Shown one piece after another: positions 54,066 to 62,696 of a stretch of DNA of 64,000 nucleotides. The notes below the pieces were generated by a model. That model did no database searches, was not told the origin of the DNA, and saw only the letters and a list, made by a program, of their open reading frames with translations. Numbering within the stretch: position 1 is the stretch's first letter; the number at the start of each line of letters is the position of its first letter. Source of the DNA: HXMU1420-13 sp024742815 (lineage in GTDB: Bacteria > Bacteroidota > Rhodothermia > Balneolales > Balneolaceae); the NCBI GenBank assembly GCA_024742815.1, contig JANSXX010000002.1, positions 124,001 to 188,000 of the forward strand, read 5' to 3'. The translations under genes were made by a program, and so were the position numbers.

Positions 54066-54137
54066 TCCTCGGTAGCTCAGTGGCAGAGCAATCGGCTGTT
54101 AACCGATCGGTCGTTGGTTCGAATCCAACCCGGGGAG
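54066..54137 (+). tRNA. tRNA-Asn (GTT)
   Basis: 72 bases: acceptor TCCTCGG with CCGGGGA, D arm GCTC..GAGC, anticodon arm ATCGG-CTGTTAA-CCGAT with anticodon GTT, variable CGGTC, T arm GTTGG-TTCGAAT-CCAAC, discriminator G; CCA not encoded. All arms pair. It is unit 5 of the tandem array, with the same 101-base spacing. Confidence 0.95.
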
Positions 54138-54145
54138 CTCTTACG

Positions 54146-54184
54146 AAAAAGGACATTTAGGCAAAGCTTGAATGTCCTTTTTTT
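54146..54184 (+). terminator. rho-independent terminator of the tRNA-Asn transcript
   Basis: AAAAAGGACATT pairs with AATGTCCTTTTTTT around TAGGCAAAGCTTG. The T run ends at the ATG of the GIY-YIG gene (54185), so the gene begins where the tRNA transcript ends. Confidence 0.9.
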
Positions 54185-54460
54185 ATGGCTTTGAATTATT
54201 ATTTATACATACTACAATCTCAGATTAAGGAAACGTATTACGTAGGGAGCTCGGATGATCCGGAGCGGAGGGTGAGGTACCACAATTCGGCAGGAAAAGG
54301 GTATACGCAAAGACACCGCCCGTGGAAGTTGGTTTTTAGAACAGGATTTGAGACTAGAGAAGAGGCTTTAAAAGCCGAAAGAAAAGTTAAAAGCTGGAAG
54401 AGCAAGAAAATGATCCGATTGTTGATATCAGGAGTAATTAATATTCATGATTATTTGTGA
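54185..54460 (+). CDS. GIY-YIG nuclease family protein
   Basis: 91 residues of a single GIY-YIG domain: YYLYILQSQ (GIY-like YLY), TYYVGSSDDPERRVRYHNS (YVG, Arg of the active site) and GYTQRHRPWKLVF, ending with AERKVKSWKSKKMIRLL. Related single-domain proteins are frequent near tRNAs in Bacteroidota; their target is unknown. The ATG lies in the T run of the tRNA terminator, so a promoter must sit inside the tRNA region or it is poorly expressed. At 54461 directly after the stop lies a remnant of the tRNA 5' half. Confidence 0.88.
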   Translation: MALNYYLYILQSQIKETYYVGSSDDPERRVRYHNSAGKGYTQRHRPWKLVFRTGFETREEALKAERKVKSWKSKKMIRLLISGVINIHDYL

Positions 54461-54483
54461 GGTAACTTAGTGGCAGAGCAAAG
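54461..54483 (+). repeat. remnant of the tRNA-like 5' segment
   Basis: GGTAACTTAGTGGCAGAGCAAAG matches GGTAGCTCAGTGGCAGAGCAAAG of units 2 and 3 with 2 differences in 23. It begins immediately after the GIY-YIG stop codon, and the array is not continued beyond it. So the gene is bordered on both sides by array sequence. Confidence 0.7.
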
Positions 54484-54593
54484 TCTCAAAAAAATGTGAT
54501 CTACTTCATACCGATCATAAAACCTTAATCAAATGGTAAAATTGAGATCTTTATTTTATTGATGTCGCATTCAAAATTTAACTCTGCTCTTAT

Positions 54594-56549
54594 ATGAAAA
54601 TATTCATTCAGGCTGCCCTCTCAATCTTGATTTTTCAGCTTTCGCTATTTACATCACCGGCCTATTGCCAGCAATGGATTGCAGGTCCGCAAATCATTGA
54701 TAAGAATACGGGTAATGATACAGTGATCGGTTACGTATTTAATGATTCCAATAAAAATGGATTGATGGATCAAGATGAAGATGGCGTTGAAGGTGTATTG
54801 GTGTCAAACGGTATAGATTGGATAAAGACGGACAAAAATGGGGCCTACCAAATTGAGGTTCGTGAAGATATGGATCTCACCATCGTTCAGCCTTCGGGCT
54901 GGCAAGTCCCAACAGATGAGCGCATGGTTCCGCAGTTTTTTTACATTCATAAGGAAAGCGGCACTGGGTACGACATGCGATTCGGAGGCCTCTCACCAAC
55001 AGGACCGGCGCCCAGGCAGATAAATTTCCCGATTATCAGAAGAGAAACCACAGGCTCCAGTTTTTCATGCGCTATGATCGGTGATTCCCAATCATATAGT
55101 AATGAGCAAGTTGGCTGGTTCAGAGATGGGGTCATGGCAGATGTGCTTGACTCGGGTCTTGGTCAGTCTGACTGTATGATCTTTCTCGGTGATGTAGTAG
55201 GTGATGACCTCGGTCTTTTAGATCGACTTCTTAGGATCAGTGCTACTGCCGGCATACCACAATGGTTAGTTATTGGAAATCATGATATCGATTTTGATGC
55301 CAAAACCAACAACGACAAAGCCGACAGCTGGCGCCGGATTGTAGGACCTAGTTATTTCGCATTTGAACAGGGAAACGTTTTGTTCGTAGGTCTTGACAAT
55401 GTTGTGTATCCCTGCAATGAAGAAGATGTTGCGCTAGGTCATGATTACTGCGGCAACGAAGAAAATCCCCGGTACAACGGACGCGTAACAGCTACTCAGC
55501 TTAGATGGCTGGAGGGACTTATTGAGCACACGCCTGAAGATCGGCTAATCGTTCTTAATCATCATATTCCCTTCGTTTCATTTGTGGATCATAGCAGTAA
55601 AACGCATCAAACTGATAATTTGGATGAAATTCACAAGATGCTTGAGGGCCGTGAAGCTCTGTCTCTTTCAGGACATACTCACACGATTGAAAATCATGCA
55701 CCAGGTCAAATCTTTGAAGGATGGACTGAATATACCGGAACCGGACCTCTTCCTTTCCGCCATATTATAGATGGTGCCGCATCAGGAGCCTGGTTCCAGG
55801 GAGATTTCTCGATTGACGGAGTACCAATGGCTTTGCAAAGAATGGGTGCGCCAAAAGGATTCCTGAGACTTGATTTTAACGACACTGATTATACGGAAAA
55901 ATATATTGGTGAGGGGCTCAGTAAAGAGCGCGGACAATGGATCAGTTTGAATACACCCGCTTTTCGAACCTGGTTTAATGAGATTACGGCCTGGAATAGT
56001 AAAAGTCCTGAGGACAGGGATCCGCTTCCGCCTGCATCTATAAACGATTTACCTGACCCAAATATCCTGACGCCCGCCGATTTCAATGAAAACGTTTGGA
56101 TTATGGCCAACGTATGGGCAGGAACATCCGAAACAACCGTTGAAGCTCGTTTGCCTGACGGAACATCTCTATCCATGGTCCGAACGCAATCCGGGAAGGG
56201 TGAATCACAGAAAACAGGTGCCGAGTGGACAGATCCGTTTGCAACCGCCCGGCAGCTTTCTGTTGCTCGCTATGCATTCCAGAGCCGGTCCGGTAACGAG
56301 CGTGCACAGGGGTATGAGCTCTTTTCAGGCAACCAATTCGGTCCTGCGCCACCGCAACCACAAGGATCTATTTCTAACAGAAATATGCACCTTTGGCGGG
56401 CCAAACTTCCAAACCTTCCTTTGGGTATTCATCTGATAGAAGTGATAAGCACAGACCGTCATGGTCATAAATTTTCAGATACGATTTTAGTAGAAGTTGT
56501 CGAAGAACGGCCACAGCGCTATTGGCGAGACGAATTGTGGGAGAACTGA
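54594..56549 (+). CDS. exported calcineurin-type metallophosphoesterase
   Basis: 651 residues. Signal about 1-25 (ending PAYCQ). Residues 45-140 form a SdrD/CalX-like beta domain (GYVFNDSNKNGLMDQDEDGVEGV). The phosphoesterase core has GDSQSY, LGDVVGDD, IGNHDIDFD, LNHHIPF and SGHTHTIEN, the five metal-binding motifs. C-terminal about 200 residues are a second, phosphoesterase-associated domain. Substrate unknown; related proteins include secreted phosphatases. Its codon use and GC look higher than in the neighbours, so a horizontal origin is possible. It stands alone on the + strand. Confidence 0.85.
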   Translation: MKIFIQAALSILIFQLSLFTSPAYCQQWIAGPQIIDKNTGNDTVIGYVFNDSNKNGLMDQDEDGVEGVLVSNGIDWIKTDKNGAYQIEVREDMDLTIVQPSGWQVPTDERMVPQFFYIHKESGTGYDMRFGGLSPTGPAPRQINFPIIRRETTGSSFSCAMIGDSQSYSNEQVGWFRDGVMADVLDSGLGQSDCMIFLGDVVGDDLGLLDRLLRISATAGIPQWLVIGNHDIDFDAKTNNDKADSWRRIVGPSYFAFEQGNVLFVGLDNVVYPCNEEDVALGHDYCGNEENPRYNGRVTATQLRWLEGLIEHTPEDRLIVLNHHIPFVSFVDHSSKTHQTDNLDEIHKMLEGREALSLSGHTHTIENHAPGQIFEGWTEYTGTGPLPFRHIIDGAASGAWFQGDFSIDGVPMALQRMGAPKGFLRLDFNDTDYTEKYIGEGLSKERGQWISLNTPAFRTWFNEITAWNSKSPEDRDPLPPASINDLPDPNILTPADFNENVWIMANVWAGTSETTVEARLPDGTSLSMVRTQSGKGESQKTGAEWTDPFATARQLSVARYAFQSRSGNERAQGYELFSGNQFGPAPPQPQGSISNRNMHLWRAKLPNLPLGIHLIEVISTDRHGHKFSDTILVEVVEERPQRYWRDELWEN

Positions 56550-56618
56550 TTGCAGAATCTGTAAGTTTTCAAGCTTTGATATTCTTCCAACACGCTAAAT
56601 AGGAATCACATAGCTGTT

Positions 56619-57482
56619 CTATCCAAGCCATTCTTTTATTTTGTTCTGGATTGTAGTGTGGAACTCTTTGGATGGCATATGTTTTGAGTTCTTGAGTAAA
56701 AGTGCATCCCGGAAATTCGGGAATAGTACTTTTGCTCTTCGGATAACCTTTTCACCGGGGAAGTAGACATCATCAGATGCTGCAATTACAAATACCGGTT
56801 TCTTAAAGTCTTTGACATTTTTCGCTTTCAATAATTTAGGGATGCTTATATCCAAGTAGGTGCCCACCATTATCTGATGCAATAATTCGTACGTAAACGC
56901 ATCTTCGATCGGAGCAAAACCACTAAGAAATTGTTTTAAATCATCTTCTTTCTTAGTGAGTTTCCATTTTATTAATGGTAGGGTTAATTTTTTTGTAGAT
57001 ATCCATGGATCTCCCGAAACGATTCCACTCGGAACCACAAAAACACAGCTATTTATTTTTGAGTGATCGAGTTGAATAAGCTTTTGAAGAATATATGCTC
57101 CATAAGAGATCCCGATACAATGAGCATTTTCAATGTTTAATCCTTCCAGAACTTCCAAAGCCCAAATTGCATAGTCTTTATTTTTCGAGTTTAGTCGATT
57201 TGGTGCACTTTTAGTAGTCTGACCAATGGTATCAATTGCATAAAATTGGAAGGTATCTAGTAATGGTTGAACAACTTCCAATGTGGTTGGAGCCCCAGCA
57301 TTAATTTCATGGAAAAGCACAACATTTTTTCCAGTGGTATTCCCAGTTTTAATGACACGCGTTCTACCAAAGCTTGTTTTAATATCGATTTCCTGATATT
57401 CAATCTGCAAACTATGGAGCTTTTGATCATATAGCTCCATGATTTTATTCTTAGCCGAGCGAGTTTTATATATCGGTTTCAC
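56619..57482 (-). CDS. alpha/beta hydrolase
   Basis: 287 residues. Nucleophile-elbow GISYGAY (Ser in G-x-S-x-G), plus KNVVLFHEINAGAP (oxyanion), FAVDT-like FYAIDTIGQT, ASDDVYFPGE with Asp and KHMPSKEFH with His. The N-terminal MKPIYKTRSAKNKIMELYDQKL has a close analogue in the hydrolase at 61784, so the two are paralogues. Substrate unknown. It lies 2 bases past the beta-lactamase-like gene, so they share a transcript. Confidence 0.85.
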   Translation of the reverse strand: MKPIYKTRSAKNKIMELYDQKLHSLQIEYQEIDIKTSFGRTRVIKTGNTTGKNVVLFHEINAGAPTTLEVVQPLLDTFQFYAIDTIGQTTKSAPNRLNSKNKDYAIWALEVLEGLNIENAHCIGISYGAYILQKLIQLDHSKINSCVFVVPSGIVSGDPWISTKKLTLPLIKWKLTKKEDDLKQFLSGFAPIEDAFTYELLHQIMVGTYLDISIPKLLKAKNVKDFKKPVFVIAASDDVYFPGEKVIRRAKVLFPNFRDALLLKNSKHMPSKEFHTTIQNKIKEWLG

Positions 57483-57484
57483 TA

Positions 57485-58615
57485 TTAATTTTCACCTTTG
57501 ATGTAGTTTCTGATTTTTGTTTGAAGGCGCCACATATGTTGCTCGCTTGTTGCGCCATTATTCGTGAGTATGATTACTTGAAAATTCAGATCAGGACTTA
57601 TATACAGAAGCGTTTTATAGCCATCGTAACCACCCGAATGAAAGTAGTCGTTGCGACCTGTGTGTTTTCCTGTATGCCAATAAGCTCCGGTTCCTGTTAA
57701 CCAACCATATCCATAGTCAGAAATGCCCTCAATAGACGAATGAGTGGTTGTCATCAATGCTAGCGTTTCTTTCTTCACTATCTGATGATTAATTAAAGCT
57801 TCGGTAAATCTAGCGAGATCGTTTACCGTACTAACTATACCGTTCGCCCCATAAATCAGAGAGTTAAATCCCAATACTTTTAAATCATACCCATGCGAGA
57901 GCGCGTAGTTTTCGCCAAAATCACCAAGGTGTGAATCCTCAGAGATCACGAATGAATTTGTCATTCCCAAAGGATCAAAAAACTCTTCTTTCATGTAATG
58001 TGGGAACGAGGTGTTGGTAATCTCTTCAATAATCAGTGCCAACAAAACATATCCTGTATTGGAATAATCACCTTTTGTACCTGGAGCGAAACTAAGGTTT
58101 TCCAAACCAGAATTATCGATTAAATCCAAAACAGTTGATGTAGTTAAATTATCAAGAGAGGAGAGATCATTATTGTCGGTTATGTAATCTAATATCCCGG
58201 ATGTATGAGTAAGAAGGTGTTCAACTGTAATATCTGAATAGCTGGATGGCAGTGGTGTTAAGTAACTAGATATTTTGTCATCAACAGTTAATCTACCGTC
58301 TTCAACAAGTTTTAATATGGCAAGTGCAGTAAATGGCTTTGTTATAGAAGCCGTCCGGAACTGAGTGTTTTCATCTATGCTTATCTTACTATCGATTCGA
58401 GCCAACCCTTTACTGTAGGAGAAATCAGATTTGCCAGATTGAATTAAACGAACACTTATTCCAGCTTCATTATCCTTAAAGTTGTTTTCTATGTAACCCT
58501 CGATTGTTTCTTCTATAGTAAGGACGGTGGCATCTTGTTGATTGCAATTGGTGTTAAAAAGTAGTGCGAATAGCACTACCATTAAAATGTGAGTTGATTT
58601 AGATTGAATTAGCAA
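57485..58615 (-). CDS. serine hydrolase, beta-lactamase class C-like
   Basis: 376 residues. A lipobox-like signal (about 1-24, ALLFNTNC) and the SxxK motif in TASITKPFTALAIL, YxN in YSNTGYVLL and HSGGYDG at the C-terminal third. The class C beta-lactamase/DD-peptidase superfamily includes esterases as well as penicillin-binding proteins, so activity is not assigned. It forms an operon with the hydrolase and is divergent from the membrane AraC regulator (starts 178 bases apart). Confidence 0.85.
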   Translation of the reverse strand: MLIQSKSTHILMVVLFALLFNTNCNQQDATVLTIEETIEGYIENNFKDNEAGISVRLIQSGKSDFSYSKGLARIDSKISIDENTQFRTASITKPFTALAILKLVEDGRLTVDDKISSYLTPLPSSYSDITVEHLLTHTSGILDYITDNNDLSSLDNLTTSTVLDLIDNSGLENLSFAPGTKGDYSNTGYVLLALIIEEITNTSFPHYMKEEFFDPLGMTNSFVISEDSHLGDFGENYALSHGYDLKVLGFNSLIYGANGIVSTVNDLARFTEALINHQIVKKETLALMTTTHSSIEGISDYGYGWLTGTGAYWHTGKHTGRNDYFHSGGYDGYKTLLYISPDLNFQVIILTNNGATSEQHMWRLQTKIRNYIKGEN

Positions 58616-58793
58616 GGTTCTAACTATTAAGTTGGATTTTTATAAAACTTAAAAGCTAGATTCTACTCCTTCGACTCAAACTATAAGTTGATACTCTTTT
58701 TTCGAAAAAATTTGGAGAGATTCCCTGAAAAGATTTGAAACATTGTATTAAAGAGGATATCCTAACCAAGGTAAAGGCAAATTATATTGGTTA

Positions 58794-59903
58794 GTGTTAT
58801 TTCTAAATATTGCGATACTGAGATTATTACTTGTAATCTCGATAGTTATTCTGGTTAAAAGAAATAAGCAGATAACAGATTACTTTCTCCTAACAATCAT
58901 TTTTACAATTGCATTATATGCGATTGCTGATGCATGGGTTTTACATGAATTAAATCATGCGAGCTTTGTGCTTAGAAGTATAGCTGGTTACTTGCCATTC
59001 CCACCGATTTTATTTTACAGCCTTCTCCTAACTTCTAAGTCTCATCGAATTAAAACTTGGTGGTGGTGGCTACTAATATTCCACTTTACATATTTTCTAT
59101 TCATAATTGGTGATATGTATATATGGAACGACTATACAGAAATTGACATCCAACAATTATATCTCGCTCCTCCAATTATTTACCTATTCTTTTATAGAGG
59201 ACTACATATTTACATGATAATTGTATTTATTTGGTATCTGCGGAGGCTAAATCTCTATCAAGTTAAGATCAAAGATTATTATTCTAATCTAGAAGGAGTT
59301 GATTTAAGCTGGTTAAAATATTTTTTGTGGGTTTATATATCCGTTTATACGACATCGTTTACTGTTATGGTGCTGTATGCATTCGAGCTAATAATTAATC
59401 TTGATCTAGCTTTTCGAATTATAAGTGTGTCAATATTCAGTGCTCTTGTTTGGATGATTTATAATGGTTTGAAGCAGTATTCATTGGCTAACTTTTCAGA
59501 TGTTGAATTGAATGAAAGTGATAACGTGAAGTATGAAACTTCATCTCTCCAAAAAGAAGATTCTGAAAAGTTATTTAAAAAAATTGATCAGCTATTTAAA
59601 GAGCAAATGCTATTTATTAATCCTGATTTAAAATTACAGGATGTTGCCAGAACTTTGAATTCAACTAATCATAAGATATCACAGTCAATTAATGAAAATG
59701 CGGGAATATCATTTTATAATTATGTGAATAATTTTCGTGTTAATTATTTTAAACTACAATTAGCTGATCCAGAAAAACGGAAATTTACTATTCTGACTTT
59801 AGGCTTTGATAGTGGGTTTAATTCAAAGGCTTCGATGAACCGTATTTTCAAAAAACAGGTAGGGGTAACGCCTAGAGAATATCTGAAGACAATTCATTCA
59901 TGA
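58794..59903 (+). CDS. membrane AraC family regulator
   Basis: 369 residues. The first ~230 hold about seven membrane segments, then a linker, then an HTH_18 region (LKLQDVARTLNSTNHKISQSINENAGISFYNYVNNFRVNYFK ... GFDSGFNSKASMNRIFKKQVGVTPREY). Such regulators sense signals at the membrane and bind DNA. Start is GTG (58794); no ATG in the frame nearby. It is divergent from the serine hydrolase/alpha-beta hydrolase pair and may control it. Confidence 0.82.
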   Translation: MLFLNIAILRLLLVISIVILVKRNKQITDYFLLTIIFTIALYAIADAWVLHELNHASFVLRSIAGYLPFPPILFYSLLLTSKSHRIKTWWWWLLIFHFTYFLFIIGDMYIWNDYTEIDIQQLYLAPPIIYLFFYRGLHIYMIIVFIWYLRRLNLYQVKIKDYYSNLEGVDLSWLKYFLWVYISVYTTSFTVMVLYAFELIINLDLAFRIISVSIFSALVWMIYNGLKQYSLANFSDVELNESDNVKYETSSLQKEDSEKLFKKIDQLFKEQMLFINPDLKLQDVARTLNSTNHKISQSINENAGISFYNYVNNFRVNYFKLQLADPEKRKFTILTLGFDSGFNSKASMNRIFKKQVGVTPREYLKTIHS

Positions 59904-59939
59904 TTCACTCTTCACCCCCAAAAGATGTTTTAAGTCTGA

Positions 59940-60203
59940 AGCGAACGTGGTGACTTAAAACTGGTCGTAAATCATCCAAAATTTGAAAAACTTGCGCGCT
60001 TGGTAATGGAAGAAGAGTTAATGAATCTTCAAGAAATGGTGTCATCATTAATAACTTTAAGTCCGAAGAAAAGATATCGTCAGTTACTGAAGAAAAACCC
60101 AGAGATTTTTAATAGAGTCCCGCAAGCCCAAATAGCCTCTTACATTGGAGTAAAACCGGAATCATTAAGCAGGATCAAGAAAAGGGTCCATAACCATTTA
60201 TAA
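59940..60203 (+). pseudogene. C-terminal remnant of a Crp/Fnr family regulator
   Basis: The frame opens after a TGA at 59937-59939 and reads NHPKFEKLARLVMEEEL, SLITLSPKKRYRQLLKKNPE and the HTH IFNRVPQAQIASYIGVKPESLSRIKKRV, the DNA-binding end of the Crp/Fnr family. The cyclic-nucleotide-binding part of about 130 residues is missing. An internal TTG or ATG could express about 65 residues, but the protein would lack its sensor. Confidence 0.75.
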
Positions 60204-60268
60204 AATTGGCTAATCTGATTTGTCCTTTTTTGCCTATGAATTTCAGTCTGCGCATTAAATGCATATTC

Positions 60269-60319
60269 GAAGCAGGAGCTTCTGGAATGCGTTACCCAAG
60301 CTAGGAGCTTGGGAACGAG
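60269..60319. repeat. paired REP-like hairpins
   Basis: GAAGCAGGAGCTTC (60269-60282) and CCCAAGCTAGGAGCTTGGG with following AACGAG (60294-60319). The second motif is a widely distributed REP/RAYT-type hairpin in several phyla (AAGC..GGAGCTTGGGAACGAG). No transposase gene is within 47 kb; the RAYT at 12443 has a different hairpin core. Confidence 0.6.
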
Positions 60320-60369
60320 GTGGGCTTAGCACCACCGACATCTAAGAATTTGGATCAGAGTTTACCGAT

Positions 60370-60963
60370 CTATTCATCCGGTTTCGAATATTCAATCAAC
60401 TCTTCTACGTAATTGAAGTCGCCTTGTGATTGAGTCAGTTTTATAAAGGTTTTTACGGCCGGCGCATAGAGCCAAATCTCTTCTTCTTCGGCATTGTATC
60501 CTCTTGAATTGGTGGTATTTCCGGTGTATTTGATGGTGTAAGCCATAAATGTTCCGGCTTCTACGGTTTCTTCTTGATATGACAACACCACCGCTTGATG
60601 CGATTGAGTTCCTGTCGTTCCGTCCTGACTGGTCCAGTTATTTTCATACTTCCAGGTTTTACCAACCTCCAGTGGCCAGTCATATTTGGGGGTTTCGCTT
60701 TCATCCGGTTTTACGATATCAGCGAGGGGAATGGTGTCATTTCCGATAGTCATTCCCAAACCTTCATTCATTTGGACGATCATTCGTTTGTCGATGCCAT
60801 CGGAGCGAACTTCGCCATCGGTCGTTACACCTTTATATTTCCAAACCCAGGTTTCGCCTAGTTGATAGTCTGCCAAAGTTGGTTGACCGCTCAAGCTTTG
60901 ATCGGAGCTTTTACATGCAATACAAAGAATAGCAGTCAATATGAGTGCATAGTGAAGTTTCAT
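60370..60963 (-). CDS. lipoprotein of unknown function
   Basis: 197 residues with lipobox TAILCIAC (Cys about 17), then a beta-rich domain with YQLGETWVWKYKGV, LEVGKTWKYENNW and EEEIWLYAPAVKTFIKL. Tryptophan-rich repeats of 'GKTWKY' occur in secreted proteins of related bacteria. No name can be given. It stands alone on the - strand. Confidence 0.6.
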   Translation of the reverse strand: MKLHYALILTAILCIACKSSDQSLSGQPTLADYQLGETWVWKYKGVTTDGEVRSDGIDKRMIVQMNEGLGMTIGNDTIPLADIVKPDESETPKYDWPLEVGKTWKYENNWTSQDGTTGTQSHQAVVLSYQEETVEAGTFMAYTIKYTGNTTNSRGYNAEEEEIWLYAPAVKTFIKLTQSQGDFNYVEELIEYSKPDE

Positions 60964-61029
60964 AGTTACGAATGACTTTTGAATTAAGGTTTATGCGTTT
61001 TTGTAGATGAGGATCTTCGATTAAGTGGG

Positions 61030-61710
61030 TCATTTCTGAACTTCAGGTCTGATCCCAAAAATGAGTAGATAACCGATCATCCAGAATTCGCCGAAAGTAG
61101 CCGGAAGGGTTAGGTAATCAAGAAAAGACGATTCTATTCCGGAATAATGGAAAAAAGTACTCAGTACATAACCGAAGCCACCAATAATTAGCGTATATCC
61201 TAACCAAACAGGCATTCGGCGAGAATGAGTGATGATATACCCCATTGGAATGAGCCATAGTCCAAAAAAGAGACTTCCGGTAGCCCAAGCATTACTAATT
61301 ACATTGTGCAAAACTGAAATCAACAGGATCTGTTCATCGGTTGAGAACGAGGATGCTGCAACATTGATCATTGCTCCCATAGATATTGCACTGATCAAAA
61401 TAACTACCGCATTAACGGTTCCCCAGATTGCAACCGACCAGGAAGCCCACTCATTAATCGGTCTGAATAATTTGTAAAACCACACAGCCGTCAAAACTTG
61501 TGACAGAACTATTCCCAACTCGAGGAGCAGGCGAGTTCGAATAGCCGATTCATTGCTAATAATATTTTGAAGGGTTGACGCGGGTTCGCCCACAATGAAG
61601 ATTTTGGGATGAAATATCAGAAACCCCAGAACTCCGGAAATTGCCAATAATAGATAGAAAACACCTACTAATCGGGCATCTTTTTTAAGTGATTCTTGAG
61701 AATGTGTCAT
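61030..61710 (-). CDS. DUF4386 family membrane protein
   Basis: 226 residues with about six membrane segments. ARLVGVFYLLLAISGVLGFL at the N-terminus, then NEWASWSVAIWGTVNAVVI, LFFGLWLIPMGYIITHSRRMP and GYTLIIGGFGYVL, as in DUF4386. No function is known. A DUF4386 gene beside an alpha/beta hydrolase is coherent with a small operon: the hydrolase at 61784 lies 73 bases upstream. Confidence 0.82.
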   Translation of the reverse strand: MTHSQESLKKDARLVGVFYLLLAISGVLGFLIFHPKIFIVGEPASTLQNIISNESAIRTRLLLELGIVLSQVLTAVWFYKLFRPINEWASWSVAIWGTVNAVVILISAISMGAMINVAASSFSTDEQILLISVLHNVISNAWATGSLFFGLWLIPMGYIITHSRRMPVWLGYTLIIGGFGYVLSTFFHYSGIESSFLDYLTLPATFGEFWMIGYLLIFGIRPEVQK

Positions 61711-61783
61711 TATGAATCTTGATAATTGTTTTTGTTTTGATCTTATGAAAGTCGCTTGGTAACTCTGAAAAAGACATGGCTCC

Positions 61784-62629
61784 TTATCTCATTATTTCGT
61801 GTTCAATTAGTTCGTTCTGTTCTTTGTTTTGGACATGTTTAGAGCCCTCGATAAGCCTGCCGTTTTTAAGAGAAGGGAATATTTTCCGGGCTCTTTTGAG
61901 CATCTTTTTGCCGGGAAACATCAGGTCTTCATCAGCACCAAAAATGGTAATAGGAGTTCGTATTGCCAGTGCTTTCTTTGCATCGATGACCGGAACCGGT
62001 GTAAAGTCCATCTCAAATTCTAAAAAGACCTTGGATAGAAATTCGATAGCAAATTCATCCCGGTCGGTGAAGAGAGCAGAAAGAAACTTTTCCACATGTT
62101 CAACCTTTTTGGTTTTCATATATCGCTTCATTGGAATAAACACCTTGAAAATCGCTTTAAAGGGATTTCCATTTACGATATAAGCAGGCGCAGATAAGTA
62201 AACTTCTTTGATCTTGCTTTCATCATATTCCAACGTTTTCAGAATGATCAATCCCCCGAAAGAAAATCCTGCCATGGTTACTGATTCGAGTTCCAGTACC
62301 CCGATGATTTCATTCATCCATTTACCATAAGAATCATCTTTCATACTCAGTCGCGTATCGGCACTTTTATTTGGTTGAGCCAACACATCCACCGCAAATA
62401 CTCTGAATTTTTTATGCAGATTCGCATACGTCTCAAGAGCAACAGGAGCACATCCATTTGATCCATGCACCAAAATGATTGGCGGATTCGCAGGGTCTCC
62501 GGTTGCTAAGATGTTGGTCTCCCCATAGCTGGTATGAACGGTTATGGACTCAATATCCAGATTTAAACTATCCAGTTTTTTGTCGTAGAGTCGGAGTATT
62601 TCATCCTTTCCTTGTTTTGATTTAAACAT
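61784..62629 (-). CDS. alpha/beta hydrolase, paralogue of the one at 56619
   Basis: 281 residues from the ATG at 62629; a TTG start at 62671 adds 14 residues with no homologous feature, and MFKSKQGKDEILRLYDKKL aligns with the paralogue at 56619. Nucleophile elbow GFSFGGL, oxyanion VHGSNGCAP, Asp in GADEDLMFPGKKM and His in KHVQNKEQN. Substrate unknown. It is upstream of the DUF4386 gene on the - strand. Confidence 0.83.
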   Translation of the reverse strand: MFKSKQGKDEILRLYDKKLDSLNLDIESITVHTSYGETNILATGDPANPPIILVHGSNGCAPVALETYANLHKKFRVFAVDVLAQPNKSADTRLSMKDDSYGKWMNEIIGVLELESVTMAGFSFGGLIILKTLEYDESKIKEVYLSAPAYIVNGNPFKAIFKVFIPMKRYMKTKKVEHVEKFLSALFTDRDEFAIEFLSKVFLEFEMDFTPVPVIDAKKALAIRTPITIFGADEDLMFPGKKMLKRARKIFPSLKNGRLIEGSKHVQNKEQNELIEHEIMR

Positions 62630-62696
62630 GGCATCAGGCGTTAATTCATATTTGTTGGCTTGCGTGTGCAAACCGCTAATTCTGAGTAGCTATACC

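Noticed and set aside
53777..54075. Two overlapping frames of about 65 codons each inside the tRNA-like array (SSVAQWQS-type translation)
   Set aside because: They are translations of tRNA-like repeats; the 101-base period is not a multiple of three and the phrase SSVAQWQS is a known tRNA artefact.
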